Source of the DNA: Rhynchopus sp. YZ270_cl-10
Taxonomy: Eukaryota; Euglenozoa; Diplonemea; Diplonemida; Diplonemidae
Assembly (NCBI GenBank): GCA_964035575.1
Contig: OZ037898.1
Location: forward strand, 868,001 to 932,000
Length of the DNA stretch: 64,000 bases
Reading direction: 5' to 3'
Each line of letters begins with the position of its first letter. Position 1 is the first letter of the stretch. A model generated the notes under the pieces. That model ran no database searches, was not told the DNA's origin, and was given only the letters and a program-made list of their open reading frames with translations. The translations under genes were made by a program, and so were the position numbers. Below, one piece after another: positions 51,131-61,416 of the stretch.

Positions 51131-51781
51131 ATGGACACCTCTGTGCGTGACAGGGGCGAGCAGCTCGCACGCAGCGCGCTCTATGGCGGCTCCTTCCTGG
51201 CACTGCTCGCTGTCGTGGCTGGGGTGTGGCACGCACCGTCACCCTTCTGCTGGCACCCCATCCTCATGACTCTGGGATACGCAGTGCTGATGACCCAGGG
51301 GATTCTCACCGGGGTGCAGGCGAGACAGCTTCCTGCAGGAGAAGCTCGGGTGCAGCTGCTTAAACAACATATGTTGGTTCAAATTCTTGCGAATTTGAGT
51401 GTGCTTGCGGGGTTGGCGGCGATTTATAGAAATAAAGAGATTTTGGGAAAACCGCATTTTGTGACGTCGCACGCGCAGATGGGGGTGGGTGTGGTGCTGT
51501 TGACTGCCGTGGTCGCGCCGCTGCTGGGGGTGTTGGGCTTCAGGAGTCTTGGTGTGGGCAGGTCCCTTAGCGATGCTGCGGTGCAGAGACTCAAATCCTT
51601 CCACCGTATCGTAGGGCGTTTTGTGCACCTCTGTGGCCTCGTCACAGCGGCGTACGGCGTATTTGTCTTCATGACCGGTGTAAGCTTTGCTATCGCAGAA
51701 ATCGGCTTGATGAGCATCTTCTCCGCACAGTGCCTCCTCCTCTTGATTGGGTCAAAAGGGTACAAGCAGATGCTTCCGTAA
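51131..51781 (+). CDS. Cytochrome b561 domain protein, CYB561D2-like
   Basis: 216 aa, close in length to CYB561D2 proteins (about 222 aa). It has about six hydrophobic segments. The four haem-ligand histidines are in family context: His42 in CWHPILM, His80 in KQHMLVQ, His114 in TSHAQMG and His158 in FHRIVG; the spacings 38 and 34 match the family. NKEILGKPHFVTSH corresponds to the conserved loop before the third His. Role: two-haem transmembrane electron transfer, usually from ascorbate on the cytosolic side to an acceptor across an internal or plasma membrane. A link with LPMOs, which need electrons outside the cell, is tempting but unsupported here beyond proximity. Confidence 0.85.
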   Translation: MDTSVRDRGEQLARSALYGGSFLALLAVVAGVWHAPSPFCWHPILMTLGYAVLMTQGILTGVQARQLPAGEARVQLLKQHMLVQILANLSVLAGLAAIYRNKEILGKPHFVTSHAQMGVGVVLLTAVVAPLLGVLGFRSLGVGRSLSDAAVQRLKSFHRIVGRFVHLCGLVTAAYGVFVFMTGVSFAIAEIGLMSIFSAQCLLLLIGSKGYKQMLP

Positions 51782-51958
51782 AAGAGGAGAAGAAGAAGAA
51801 GAAGAAGTGTTTTTAAAAGAAGAGAAAAAGGGGGGGAAAGTGGTGGGGGTGGTGGGGGGGTGTGGGGGTAGCTGTGAGGTGTGGGGTGAGTTGCTAACAT
51901 TGTAGAGGGGGGGTAGGTGAACTAAACAGTGCGAGGCATTTAGGGTACTCTTTTTTTG

Positions 51959-52258
51959 TGGTACACTGTCATGAGAGGGCTTTGTATTTCAAACCAACTT
52001 TTTTTTTTTTGTTGCGTTTTGCACTTTTTTCGGCTTCTCTTTTTAAGGTGACTAAGCACAGAGAGCTTAGAGTTCATTTTACAAACATTCCCCCCCCTTT
52101 ATTTGCTGAGTGGAAGCGGGAGCAGCACATTTCAGATGTAAACCACAAAATGGAGCGTAGGACTTGCATGGTTGGGTGTCCACCCCGCGGTACACCCGGT
52201 CATTGTACCAAGCAAGGTACACTGTCATGAGCGGGGCTGTTGTATTTCAAGTCAACTT
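51959..52258 (+). repeat. Imperfect direct repeats of about 42 bp
   Basis: GGTACACTGTCATGAG...GTATTTCAA..CAACTT occurs at 51959-52000 and again at 52216-52258 with a few differences. The copies bracket the stem-loop at 52045, so they may be a local duplication or the ends of an old insertion. Confidence 0.65.
52045..52086 (+). other. Dispersed stem-loop element, copy 3
   Basis: AAGGTGA-CTAAGC-ACAGAGA-GCTTAG-AGT-TCATTTT. The lower stem has become G-U rich but still pairs. No clear flanking duplication. Confidence 0.5.
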
Positions 52259-52650
52259 ATTTGTTAACGTTAGGGGTCGTTAGGGGTCAGAATAGGCCAA
52301 CTCCTTTCCCCCCTCAGGTTTTTTTGCATATCTCCAAAAGAGGTGAACTAAAAAAAAAGCTGTATACCCCATTCACCTCTACCCTTTTCCGTCTCTTTGA
52401 AAGCTAAGGGCAGTCTCTTGATACTGTAATCCACCAAAACCCTTTCGTTTTAACGAATCATCCACTCCCAATGTCAGTTAACAGAAGTTACGGTTGTAAC
52501 AAAGAAGGGCAGCCGCCGCTGGCATTACGTTCATCTCAGAAAATTTTTGCATTTTCACCTTCTCTCTCTGTCTTCGTTTTGACAGTCTCCTCCCCACTGC
52601 ACCCCTGTAGCTAACTTCCAAACAGGACACCCTGCCCACCGCCCCAAGAG

Positions 52651-55600
52651 ATGCCCTCCAGCAAGGCACTCCGTGTGCGGGGGAGGGACGACCGGGACAG
52701 CACCTTCGAGGTGGCGCAGGACGCGACGTTCCAGGACATCTTCGAAGCAGCTGTGCTTGCGGGGGGGTTCGCGACGGAGGATGTCGTGATGTCGCAGCTG
52801 GTGGTGGCGGGGTGCGAGGACACGCCGCTGTCGCAGGACAACATTGCGGCACTGCCCGAGCGCAGCCACCTCTGCCTGACGGGGGCGTCTGATTACGTGA
52901 CAGTGCACATCGACTCCGTGAAGGGCGTGCTTGAGGACTGGGAGGCGCACCAAGTGTTGCTCGTGTGGTGCGGTCTCGGTCTCGCAGCAGAAGAGCGTAG
53001 GCAAACGAAGCTCGTGACGCCCGACGCATCAGGTACCCTGCACTACGACCAGAACTTCTGCGTGACGCCGCCACGCTCGGAGGAGCAGAACCGCATGAGC
53101 CTCGCAGTGTGGCTCGTCAAGCCCGGTGAGACCGAGGCGCACCACCAAGGGATCGCGAACGTGGCGCTCTCGGAAAGTCTGCGGAAGAGCCCGCGACAGG
53201 ACTACAGTTTCGCGATGAACGTGCAGGGGGCTACGAAGCAGCAGGTCACAGTCGCCTTTTCGCTTGCGTCGCATCCGTCTGAGGCTGTGCTGGCAGCATC
53301 GGCAGCGTCGGCAGCATCGGTGGCGGCGCCTGTTGCGGAAGCAGCGCCAGTGGCAGCAGAAGCAGAAGCAGAGGCAGCAACAACGGGACTTGAGGCGGAT
53401 GAGGCTGCAGCACGTGGCGACACTGTCTCGGAACAGGCGCGAAGCCAGGCAGGGCTGGCGATAGAGGGAAGCGAGCTGACAGGACGTGCTGCGATTGCGG
53501 CAGAGGCGCGGACAGAGACACCACCGCCACCAACGGTAGCGGCAGCAGCAGCAGATACACCCGACACGACAGAGGCAGCGACAACGGCACCTGCAGCCCC
53601 GGCACGCGTGCAGATCAACCCTCCCGTGTTCGACCCCTCAGAGGAGGACGGCCGCATGTCGACAGCAGAGTTCCGTATGTGGGTTGCCGAGGTGCTCTCA
53701 GAGGTGCGCAGTGGGCTGGCACCCGCTCTGGTCGAGGCGAACAGCAGCAGCAGCCGCGAACACCAGGACGTGGCAGCGTGGATGAACACTGCGCCACTGC
53801 ACGAGGCTCTGGCGGTGCACGGCACGCCACACCCGCTTGCTGAATCAGTGGTGAGCATCCTGGACAAACCCGTACTGCTCTCGGGTGCCAAGTCCTCCCG
53901 CAAGACGACCTCCGTCGCTGTGGCAGAGGAGCGTCTCCTGGCCGCCGCCCTCGAGGTGTACCTCAACACTGCGGAGTGGGGCCCAGACATCGCACAGGCC
54001 GTGCGGCACAATGCAGCGGGTGCACTGCTCGCACTGCTTGGCCTCCCACCCATGGCACACCGGGTGTACTCGGACAACGGGCTCGCCACGTCTGCCGTGG
54101 TGCACCAGATGCAGCGGTTTGGCTTCCTCAAGACGCACAACGCACCCAGCCTTGAGGACATAAAACACAGGTATGCAGCCACCCCTGCACAACACATTAA
54201 CCCTTTTTAAGCAGATCCTGCCGAGCGATGTCGGTCTACGTTGGGCAAGAAACACACGAAGAATGGGGTGCCTGCGACATCCTGAAGCAGCTGTTGTGGG
54301 AGATGCCGCTTGTGGAGATCAAATGCGCCAAGGCGGGTCAGAACGGTTCTCTGGACACAGTGCAGCTGGAGGAGGACCTTAAGGCAGACATTGCGCGCGA
54401 CGTTGTGCCGGTTGCTGTGGTAGGCCGTATGGGGAACGGCAGTGTGGACGGCACGGACGACATCCCTGCGATGGCTGCGCTGTGCGAGCGCTACCAGATG
54501 TGGCTCCATATTGAAGGGCCTGCGGTGTTCCTGCTCAGCGACGAAGCATCCGCCACGAGCAAGGAGGTGGTCCGCATTGCGAGCCAGGGGACACTCAACC
54601 TCAGCATTGTCCTCTGCACGCACGAAACACCCGAGCTGCGCGGGCTGCAGGGCTTCTGGGCGTTCTCAAGCGGAAGCCAGGGGACGATCCTCAACCCCCA
54701 AGACAACGTGCCCGAGACAGACGTGGCAGCACTCCCATGCTGTCTACCGACATATCTGCGTCTCCGCTCGGCAGGTTTGCACGCTGTGTGCGAGGGGCTC
54801 GAGGACAGAATACACAGAGCAGAGACTATGGTGCACAGCTTGCATGCTCTGAAGGGGCGCGACGGCGAAGTGGTCCCAAAGCTGTTCACAAGCGAGAGCA
54901 ACCTTCACAACGTCTCCTTCACATTGCTGCCCAGCGGGCAGAATTCAGGTATTCTATTTTGTACGCAAAAGCGAACCCACAAAAATAAACTGCACACAGG
55001 TCTCAGCAACCAGCAAATAAATAGCAGCAACAAAATGATATGTGACATGGTTGCCGACCCGCAGTTCAACCTCTTGGAGGCAGAGGAGGTATGTGTGGCC
55101 AATCTTTTCTGAAAAGATATATTTTTTAGATGCTGTCCGAATGGCGGACACAGATATTAGCAGGTTGTTATATAATTCTGGCAATTTCCCGGAGAAATGA
55201 CAGCTTTACAATACGAAACTAACCTTCACACGTCTTCCTCTTCTTCTGCTTCTTCGACCACAGAGGAGGAAGAGAGAGTTTGTTGTTTCTTAGCGGGATT
55301 TTCCCAAACGGCGCGAGGTCCTTTGCGTTTCTGTCGATCCTGCTGAGTCTGTCTGGAAATTAATTTTGCGCACCGTGCTCCCACGTGCTCGTGCTCTTCT
55401 GATTCGCCAGCTTCAGCTTCAGATTCTATCTCAGAATCGTCATCCCTGATACCTGCCTCTTTTTGGGGTTATTATGGAGGGGAAGGGGTTGTTGCACCTG
55501 CTGTAGTTGACGCAGTAGCTCTTGCTCGCCTTGTACACCTTTACCCTTTCCCGGCACTGCCACGGTTCTTTCTTCGACGCAAACATTGCGCCGATCCATG

Positions 55601-56919
55601 ACACACAAGCATTTTTCTTCTTTTTGCTGAAGGGCACGAACCCAAGCACGCTAGTACTTCCCCAATACACTGATACGTCTCCACAGAAAGAGAGAGAGGA
55701 GAGCGAGAGGGGAGGTTAGCGGTGTAGGGGGGGCTACAACCTACGTCGCGCGGGACTTCGCTCCCACCCCGGGCTTCCGCTTTTTTTTCAAATTGTTTCC
55801 AGCAGTGGATTGTGTTAGTGGTGTGATAATTTATAATTACCTGAAGTACAGAGAATAGAAGTGTCAAGTGACGAAGCACAAAATAGTAAAAATGAAAACA
55901 TATCGGGTGGGGTCATCTATCTGGCGTATATATCCCATAACGCTCTATGTTTGTCCTCTCCACGCGTGCCAGTTGCAAAAAAACGCACCAAAACAAAAAA
56001 CAAACAAACCACAGGGTTCCGAAGGTCTGGCCAAATGGCACGCATCACCACTCTCGCTGACCGCAGCATCGTGGCTGCGGTTCAAAGAGATCATCGAAAG
56101 CACCTCAGCCGACGTCTTCAACGTCCCAGCCTCAGCGGAGTTGGTATGCCCCCACTCCCTCCTCCTTTCCCCCTATGACATCAAGATGCAAAACGGATGT
56201 AGGGTGGGGTGCATATTATTTCACAAAAAAAAAACCCCCCTACACCATGGCCATAGTCCGCCATGCTCATCTTTTTTCCCCCTATGGTGTCAGATGCAAA
56301 CAAAAAATGCATATTTTGACTTTTTATTCAATCCCCCTTTTCTCTTTTTCAGGTCTCGAAGGTGTTCTCTGCAGTAGAGTTCTTGTCGTTGGTGAACCCT
56401 GCGAAGACGAGGTTTGTGTCGACACGCCATTTGTGTTCTGTTTCGTTTCGCCCGCCGTTCTGCGAATTCAACAAGGATGACGAATCTGACGACGACATGC
56501 GGGCGATACAGGCAAGCCTGGCGACAGCCTTGAACACACACAACAAACACCCCGAGGTGATACGGTTCGACTCCTCTGGGGGTGCGGTCTCTTGCGAGAT
56601 GGTGGCTGGCGCATCGGGGGTCGATGAGGAGCACATCAAGGCATTGACAGACCTGGTCTCGACTGCCGTAGACGAAGCACTACGCACCGACAGAACCATC
56701 CTCAAGATGGAGGCAGAAGTCCTCCGTCGTGGCATCGAGCTTGCCCGCAACGAGCTCGAAGAGGCGGCAGAGCGCAGCGAGGCCGACTCCTCCATCCTCC
56801 GCTCAATTCCCTTAGTGGGCAGCGTCTTCGGTTGGATGGCCCCATCCTCTCCTGCAGACGAAGGCCTCAAATTCGACCTCCAAACCAGTACCCTTATGAA
56901 AGACATAAAAAAGAAATGA
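52651..56919 (+). CDS. PDXDC1-like protein, five exons
   Basis: Exons 52651-54170, 54212-54948, 55000-55088, 56015-56143 and 56353-56919, all with GT-AG introns and consistent phases, give about 1,013 aa. Exon 1: a short beta-grasp-like start, a C2-like domain (about 78-210), an Ala/Glu-rich linker, then the start of a group II decarboxylase fold. Exon 2: SVYVGQETHEEWGACDILKQ, WLHIEGPAVFLL and a stretch matching the family's LPLWLSLQYL region. Exon 5: VLRRGIELARNELEEAAERS followed by IPLVGSVFGWMAPS, which closely resembles the PDXDC1 C-terminus. The usual D-x-H-K motif with the PLP lysine was not seen, so it may not be a decarboxylase. It is longer than animal PDXDC1 (about 790 aa) because of the N-terminal extension. 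Confidence 0.8.
54171..54214 (+). other. Intron 1 of PDXDC1-like gene with NAGNAG acceptor
   Basis: Donor GTATGC at 54171, possible branch site CATTAAC, acceptor TTTTTAAGCAG. Either AAG (54211) or CAG (54214) keeps the frame; the proteins would differ by one Ser. Confidence 0.8.
55089..56014 (+). other. Intron 3 of PDXDC1-like gene, with antisense coding-like tract
   Basis: 926 nt from GTATGTG to ACAG, between two phase-0 ends. It is much longer than the other introns. On the minus strand, about 55620-55215 has long open stretches with biased composition: a Gln-rich part (GEQELLRQLQQVQQPLPLH) followed in another frame by an acidic Ser/Glu-rich part that ends at a stop near 55213. This may be a small antisense gene or part of an inserted element. 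An in-frame alternative exon at about 55127-55160 (MLSEWRTQILA) is possible but does not fit the phases. Confidence 0.5.
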
Positions 56920-57941
56920 AAAAGGGGAAAAAAAAACAAACAAAGAAAACAGATCTAGCCAAGGGAGATTGTGCAGAGCCTACCAAAAGGGTGGAAGGGT
57001 TTTGTTGATGTAAAAAATAGTGGAGTGCCTTAGGGTGTCTAATATAGCCAAGTTTTCAAATTAAAGAAGACAAGGCTTCGGGGCCGACATTCGTGCCGTA
57101 ATTTATCGACATAACAAAGAAGGAGGGGGGAAAAAAATGGTGGATTTTTTTTTCGGGATGTGGTCGGTGGTGTTTGGTGTGAACATGAGACCAGTTCACC
57201 TTGCAAAAATTTTTTTTTGGGTGCCTTCACTTTTTCTTCTACGTTAACAAACCCCGAGATAGGGGGAAAGGGATCGAACGAAAAACAAAACGGAAAAAAA
57301 AGACCTCCATTTTTGGGGAAAAAGGGTTAACACCTGATATAGGGTAAATTGATTACATAATGTACCCTGGGTATGCTTAGTGTTGATGCAACACGAGAAG
57401 ATAAAATATCCACATTAACGGGAACCACCCCTTTTGAATGGGTTACAAAATCTGCATTTTTTTTGCAGCTGTTCTTTGTGGACAGATGCTAACTCCTTCG
57501 TAAGGGAGGGGAGGAGGGAGAGAGAGAAGAGAGATGATGATGACGTTGCCATAACACACTGCATGTCTCTTTTCTTTTCTTTTTTCTCTTTTCTAAGGTG
57601 ACCAAGCACGAGAGGCTTAGGATCATCTCATAAACTTTTCTTTCTTTTTCATAGGTAATGCAGCACAAAAAAAGAGCGGGTTTTTTGGCTTCATCCTCCA
57701 AAACCGCTCGCTGTACAACAAAAAAACGAATCTGCGAAAGAAAGATACACAGAAAAAAAATTAACAAAAGGACCTCCGAGCTTTTCCTGCAGAGCCTACG
57801 CCTCACCAAAAACAGGTCGAGGTGTTGTGCGTTCCCCCCCACTATGGGGGTTTTTTTTTTCCGAGTGTGAAGTTTCTGTTTTGCCACATTCGCACTACAC
57901 CACCCTTCTTCAGATATTACGTTTTCGCCTTTCACTTGAAG
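56920..57941 (+). other. PDXDC1-like-to-K spacer
   Basis: No gene is seen. AT-rich with poly-A and poly-T tracts, one stem-loop element (57595-57635), and a T-rich run followed by the K start region. Confidence 0.5.
57595..57635 (+). other. Dispersed stem-loop element, copy 4
   Basis: AAGGTGA-CCAAGC-ACGAGAG-GCTTAG-GA-TCATCT, ending CATAAAC. TTTTCT lies directly on both sides (57589-57594, 57636-57641), although the surrounding DNA is T/C-rich so this may be chance. Confidence 0.55.
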
Positions 57942-58355
57942 ATGAAGATGCTGATGTGCCTTGTGTTGCTTGTCTCTGTTGTGGGTGTGTCGTGCAGTAC
58001 TGCGGCGGAAGCAGAGCGCGATGGTGTGGTGCTTGGGAGGCGCAGGAGGCGTGGAAGGAGCCCCAGGAGAAGGACCACCGGACACCCAAAGGCAAGCAAC
58101 GTGCCCTGCCCCACCTCGGGCACCCCGAGCAGCACCCCGTTGCCGTTGCCGTCGCCGTCGCCGACGACGTCGACACCCCTCAGCGTGCCCCCGCCCCCAC
58201 CCGTGGACACTGCCACACCACTCAGCGTCCCACCCACCCCGCCCGTCACAACCGACACCCCTCTGAGCGTGCCGCCCACACCACCTGCAGACACACCAAC
58301 CCCCGTCAGTGTCCCGCCCACATCTCCTCAGTTCAGTGTCCCGCCGTCGCCTTAA
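57942..58355 (+). CDS. Small secreted Pro-rich protein (K)
   Basis: 137 aa. The start MKMLMCLVLLVSVVGVSC gives a signal peptide; the frame is open upstream but in non-coding-like sequence. The mature protein has a basic run of Arg around residues 33-45 and then repeats of TPLSVPPTPP, very like the linkers of the LPMO and chitinase genes, but no catalytic or Cys-rich module. It could be a cell-wall or linker-type protein, or a truncated relative of the cluster proteins. Confidence 0.6.
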   Translation: MKMLMCLVLLVSVVGVSCSTAAEAERDGVVLGRRRRRGRSPRRRTTGHPKASNVPCPTSGTPSSTPLPLPSPSPTTSTPLSVPPPPPVDTATPLSVPPTPPVTTDTPLSVPPTPPADTPTPVSVPPTSPQFSVPPSP

Positions 58356-59188
58356 AAAGAAATGAGGTAAAATAAAGGGAGCCCTGCTCTGTCATTTTGA
58401 CTATTTTTTAGGGGAATGTCAATGAGGGAAAACGGGGCTTCAGTTGCAATGCCTGCATCTGCAAGAGGCATGGGCGCTGGCATACCCAATTCCCCCCTTT
58501 TTTTTTGTTTCGTTTTCAACAATGCAAAGTTCGTTTGCTTCAAAAGGAGAAATAGTACGGTCGCCAAATCATCCCTCAAACAGGAGGATTTTTGTGCAAA
58601 ATCAACGAAAACAACTTTACCTTACCTACCTGATCCTACTATTTCAAGTCGACCTTTTTTTTTCTTTCTTGGCCCAGAGCATGCAATTGCCTCTATCACC
58701 GGCTGAGTAGAAAGACTGCAAGAAGGCATTATAGCCGTACTACCCCATTGCCATTTGGCCCCCCTTTTTACCCCCCTTTTAAAAGTATGATCTCATCTGT
58801 TTACCAACTTCCCCCTTTTTTTTTCTAAGGTGGCTCAGCATGATATGCTGGGTGTATCTTATATTTTGTTGGGTGGACCAGGGTCTCACCATAAAATATT
58901 TTTATACCTACAATTTAATACAAAGCGTAGCTTAAAGGAGAAAAAAATGGTTCCTCCGATACGGCCAAAAAATCACCTCCAGGAGGTAATTGAGAGCAAT
59001 TCAACGAGAAAAAAAAAAATACCTCCTTTCCTTTTACCTATCAGGGTATATTATTTCTATACTATCATACGTCTTGATGAAGGTGAAGAAGCGAAGCTTA
59101 GCTTCGTCGAAAAGCACCTTTTTCTTTTTTCCTTTTTGCAGAATTTTGCAAAAGGGGAAAACATTGACTGATGTGTACACAAAAAAAA
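58356..59188 (+). other. Gene-poor AT-rich stretch
   Basis: No gene is supported; open frames here are short and rich in Phe/Lys from T and A runs. Contains a stem-loop at 58827-58860. Confidence 0.4.
58827..58860 (+). other. Dispersed stem-loop element, copy 5 (compensated)
   Basis: AAGGTGG-CTCAGCAT-GAT-ATGCTGGG-TGTATCTT. The upper stem differs from the other copies by several bases but still pairs over eight positions, with G-U pairs. Confidence 0.5.
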
Positions 59189-59197
59189 AAAAACTAC

Positions 59198-59220
59198 GCC
59201 ATTTTTGATCATTTTTGAAC

Positions 59221-59251
<31 letters not shown>

Positions 59252-59350
59252 CACTGTAACCTACCATGGTAGGCGTGACGCTGACTACACGGTAGTTATT
59301 GGTAGCCGCGCCACTGGTACTGCCATTTTTGATCATTTTTGAACGTTTTT
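59198..59350 (-). mobile_element. SINE-like retroposed insert
   Basis: Read on the minus strand, about 75 bp starting GTACCAGTGGCGCGGC ends in a run of about 30 A. It is flanked by direct repeats of GCCATTTTTGATCATTTT... extending through GAACG (from 59199 and from 59322). A-tail plus long target duplication is the mark of LINE-mediated insertion. The body contains a perfect CCTACCATGGTAGG palindrome and was not matched to a tRNA or snRNA. Confidence 0.6.
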
Positions 59351-59388
59351 TTTTTCTTTTTTAGTCCCCCCCCCCCCCCCCCCCCCCC

Positions 59389-60590
59389 TAGGGGATACGA
59401 CTCCAGCCATTTTGGCTGGGACCAAACGCACGGAAAATTCATTTGGCATTATCTGGTCATCTCCAAGGCAACTGCGGGTGAAAAACACCCTCAGAGTGGG
59501 TCACAGGGGGCCTGTGGGTCGAAAAACGACCCAGAAGCCACCCCAGAATACAAAAAAATGGAAAAAAATAGTGAAAAAACGGCTTTTTTCACGTTTTGGC
59601 CACTTTGGGCAAAATAGCGATTTTTCGAGAAAAAAATCAAAAACCGGGATATTTTTTGACATCACAAAGCCTCCTTTGGCACAAATATACCCCAAAAGTG
59701 GCCTGTGAGTCCATTCCAACCTGTTTTGGACATATTTGACACTTTTGGAAGTGTTTTTTTGGTGTTTTTAGGTCAAAAAAATGCCCAAGACGTCCCCAAG
59801 ACATCCCCAAGACACTTTGCACACCCCCTGTTACGGTCATATTTTTTTCGTTTTTTTGCCTGAAATCCCCAAAATACCCCTCCCGGACCCCACATAGTCC
59901 CGAATATCCATCACACACCCACTCAGAGTGAGTAGAAGCACCCCAAAAAAAATATTTTTTAAAGCCCTAAAATTGTGCTTCAGTTTCGGCAGCATCCATG
60001 TTGAAGTTGAAGGGCTTTAAAAAATATTTTTTTTGGGGTGCTTCTACTCACTCTGAGTGGGTGTGTGATGGATATTCGGGACTATGTGGGGTCCGGGAGG
60101 GGTATTTTGGGGATTTCAGGCAAAAAAACGAAAAAAATATGACCGTAACAGGGGGTGTGCAAAGTGTCTTGGGGATGTCTTGGGGACGTCTTGGGCATTT
60201 TTTTGACCTAAAAACACCAAAAAAACACTTCCAAAAGTGTCAAATATGTCCAAAACAGGTTGGAATGGACTCACAGGCCACTTTTGGGGTATATTTGTGC
60301 CAAAGGAGGCTTTGTGATGTCAAAAAATATCCCGGTTTTTGATTTTTTTCTCGAAAAATCGCTATTTTGCCCAAAGTGGCCAAAACGTGAAAAAAGCCGT
60401 TTTTTCACTATTTTTTTCCATTTTTTTGTATTCTGGGGTGGCTTCTGGGTCGTTTTTCGACCCACAGGCCCCCTGTGACCCACTCTGAGGGTGTTTTTCA
60501 CCCGCAGTTGCCTTGGAGATGACCAGATAATGCCAAATGAATTTTCCGTGCGTTTGGTCCCAGCCAAAATGGCTGGAGTCGTATCCCCTA
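59389..60590. mobile_element. Foldback element with 580-bp arms
   Basis: Arms 59389-59968 and 60011-60590 are reverse complements with a 42-bp spacer; translated frames from both arms are identical, so the arms are near perfect. C-runs on the same strand flank both ends (about 59365-59388 and 60591-60603) and are not part of the inverted arms, which fits insertion into a C tract. No gene of mobility is visible, so it is non-autonomous. An alternative is a foldback artefact of sequencing or assembly, but the unpaired C-runs and unique spacer argue against it. Confidence 0.85.
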
Positions 60591-60609
60591 CCCCCCCCCC
60601 CCCAGAAAC

Positions 60610-60684
60610 CAAAAGCCCCCCCTCCATGTAGCGTGTGTTCCGTGTTCCGCGCGCGGAATGTGTGCATGTGGAGGGGATAAGGGC
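60610..60684. repeat. Short GC-rich hairpin
   Basis: CCCCTCCATG at the left pairs with CATGTGGAGGGG at the right, around a perfect TTCCGCGCGCGGAA. About 70 bp in all, directly beside the foldback element. Could be a very small inverted-repeat element. Confidence 0.4.
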
Positions 60685-60690
60685 TTGTCA

Positions 60691-61023
60691 TGAATCATAG
60701 CTACGTTTTGCGAAGAAGTGTTCAAGCTAAGGGGGCTTTAGGAAGCCTCTCTACATACTTGGATCATCAAAAAACGATTGCTCCCCTCCCTTTTTTTTGT
60801 GCTTGCATCCATCGACGATGTCCTGCACACGAACTACCTTTTTACGATTTTGTCTTCAACGTGGGTGCCCCGCGTTTTTTTCTTCTTTTTTCCCGTTCTT
60901 TTTTTTTTTTTTATCTCAACAAGGCACACTCAGGGTTTCCAGCGTGACGTTCTGTTTTTTCTCTCCCTGGGTGCGTCTCGCAAAATGCCATGGTTCTCAA
61001 AAGGTGTTGGCATGTTCTTATTC
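60691..61023 (+). other. Gene-poor stretch
   Basis: No gene is supported; T-rich tracts give low-complexity frames. Confidence 0.4.
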
Positions 61024-61228
61024 AAGGTGATTAAACACGAGAGTCTTCGTATATAGGGCAGTCTGGCCAATTTTTTGAATTTTTCTTGACTTTTCAAAGT
61101 TCTGGGAAAAAGATATTTTTTTGACTTTTTCCTGACTTCTGAAAGTCAAGAAAAAAGTTAATAAAATGCAGGATAATCAAAATTCTGGCAGAATTGGCCA
61201 GACCATGTATGAGTCTTAGGTTCATCTT
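61024..61228 (+). other. Dispersed stem-loop element, copy 6, split by a MITE
   Basis: Left part AAGGTGATTAAACACGAGAG and right part TCTTAGGTTCATCTTATAAAC join to the normal element when the insert at 61048-61210 and one repeat of GAGTCTT are set aside. Confidence 0.6.
61048..61210. mobile_element. 163-bp MITE nested in a stem-loop element
   Basis: GTCTGGCCAATT near the left end (61055-61066) is inverted as AATTGGCCAGAC near the right. GAGTCTT lies on both sides (61041-61047 and 61211-61217), a 7-bp target duplication. The interior has a second inverted pair (CTTGACTTTTCAAAG and CTTTCAG). Confidence 0.7.
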
Positions 61229-61416
61229 ATAAACGCTTTTTTTTTTTTAATTTGTTGTCAGTACCTACGTCCTCCGGTGTTATCCGGTGCGGCGTTTTGA
61301 AACTCTCAACACTCATTTTTTTTTGCTTACGCCTTGGATTATCTGTTGATTGACACGCTCATGTGTGATGGGGTCCTTCGTACTCCACCTCCATTTGCGC
61401 TAATGAGGGGGGTTTT

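Larger units (their letters stand above)
51782..52650 (+). other. Cytochrome-to-PDXDC1-like spacer
   Basis: No gene is seen. It holds a GAA microsatellite (51785-51808), a G-rich tract with G-quadruplex potential (51828-51885), a 42-bp imperfect direct repeat (51959-52000 and 52215-52256), a stem-loop (52045-52086), and a short GTTAGGGGTC duplication near 52268-52288. Confidence 0.5.
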
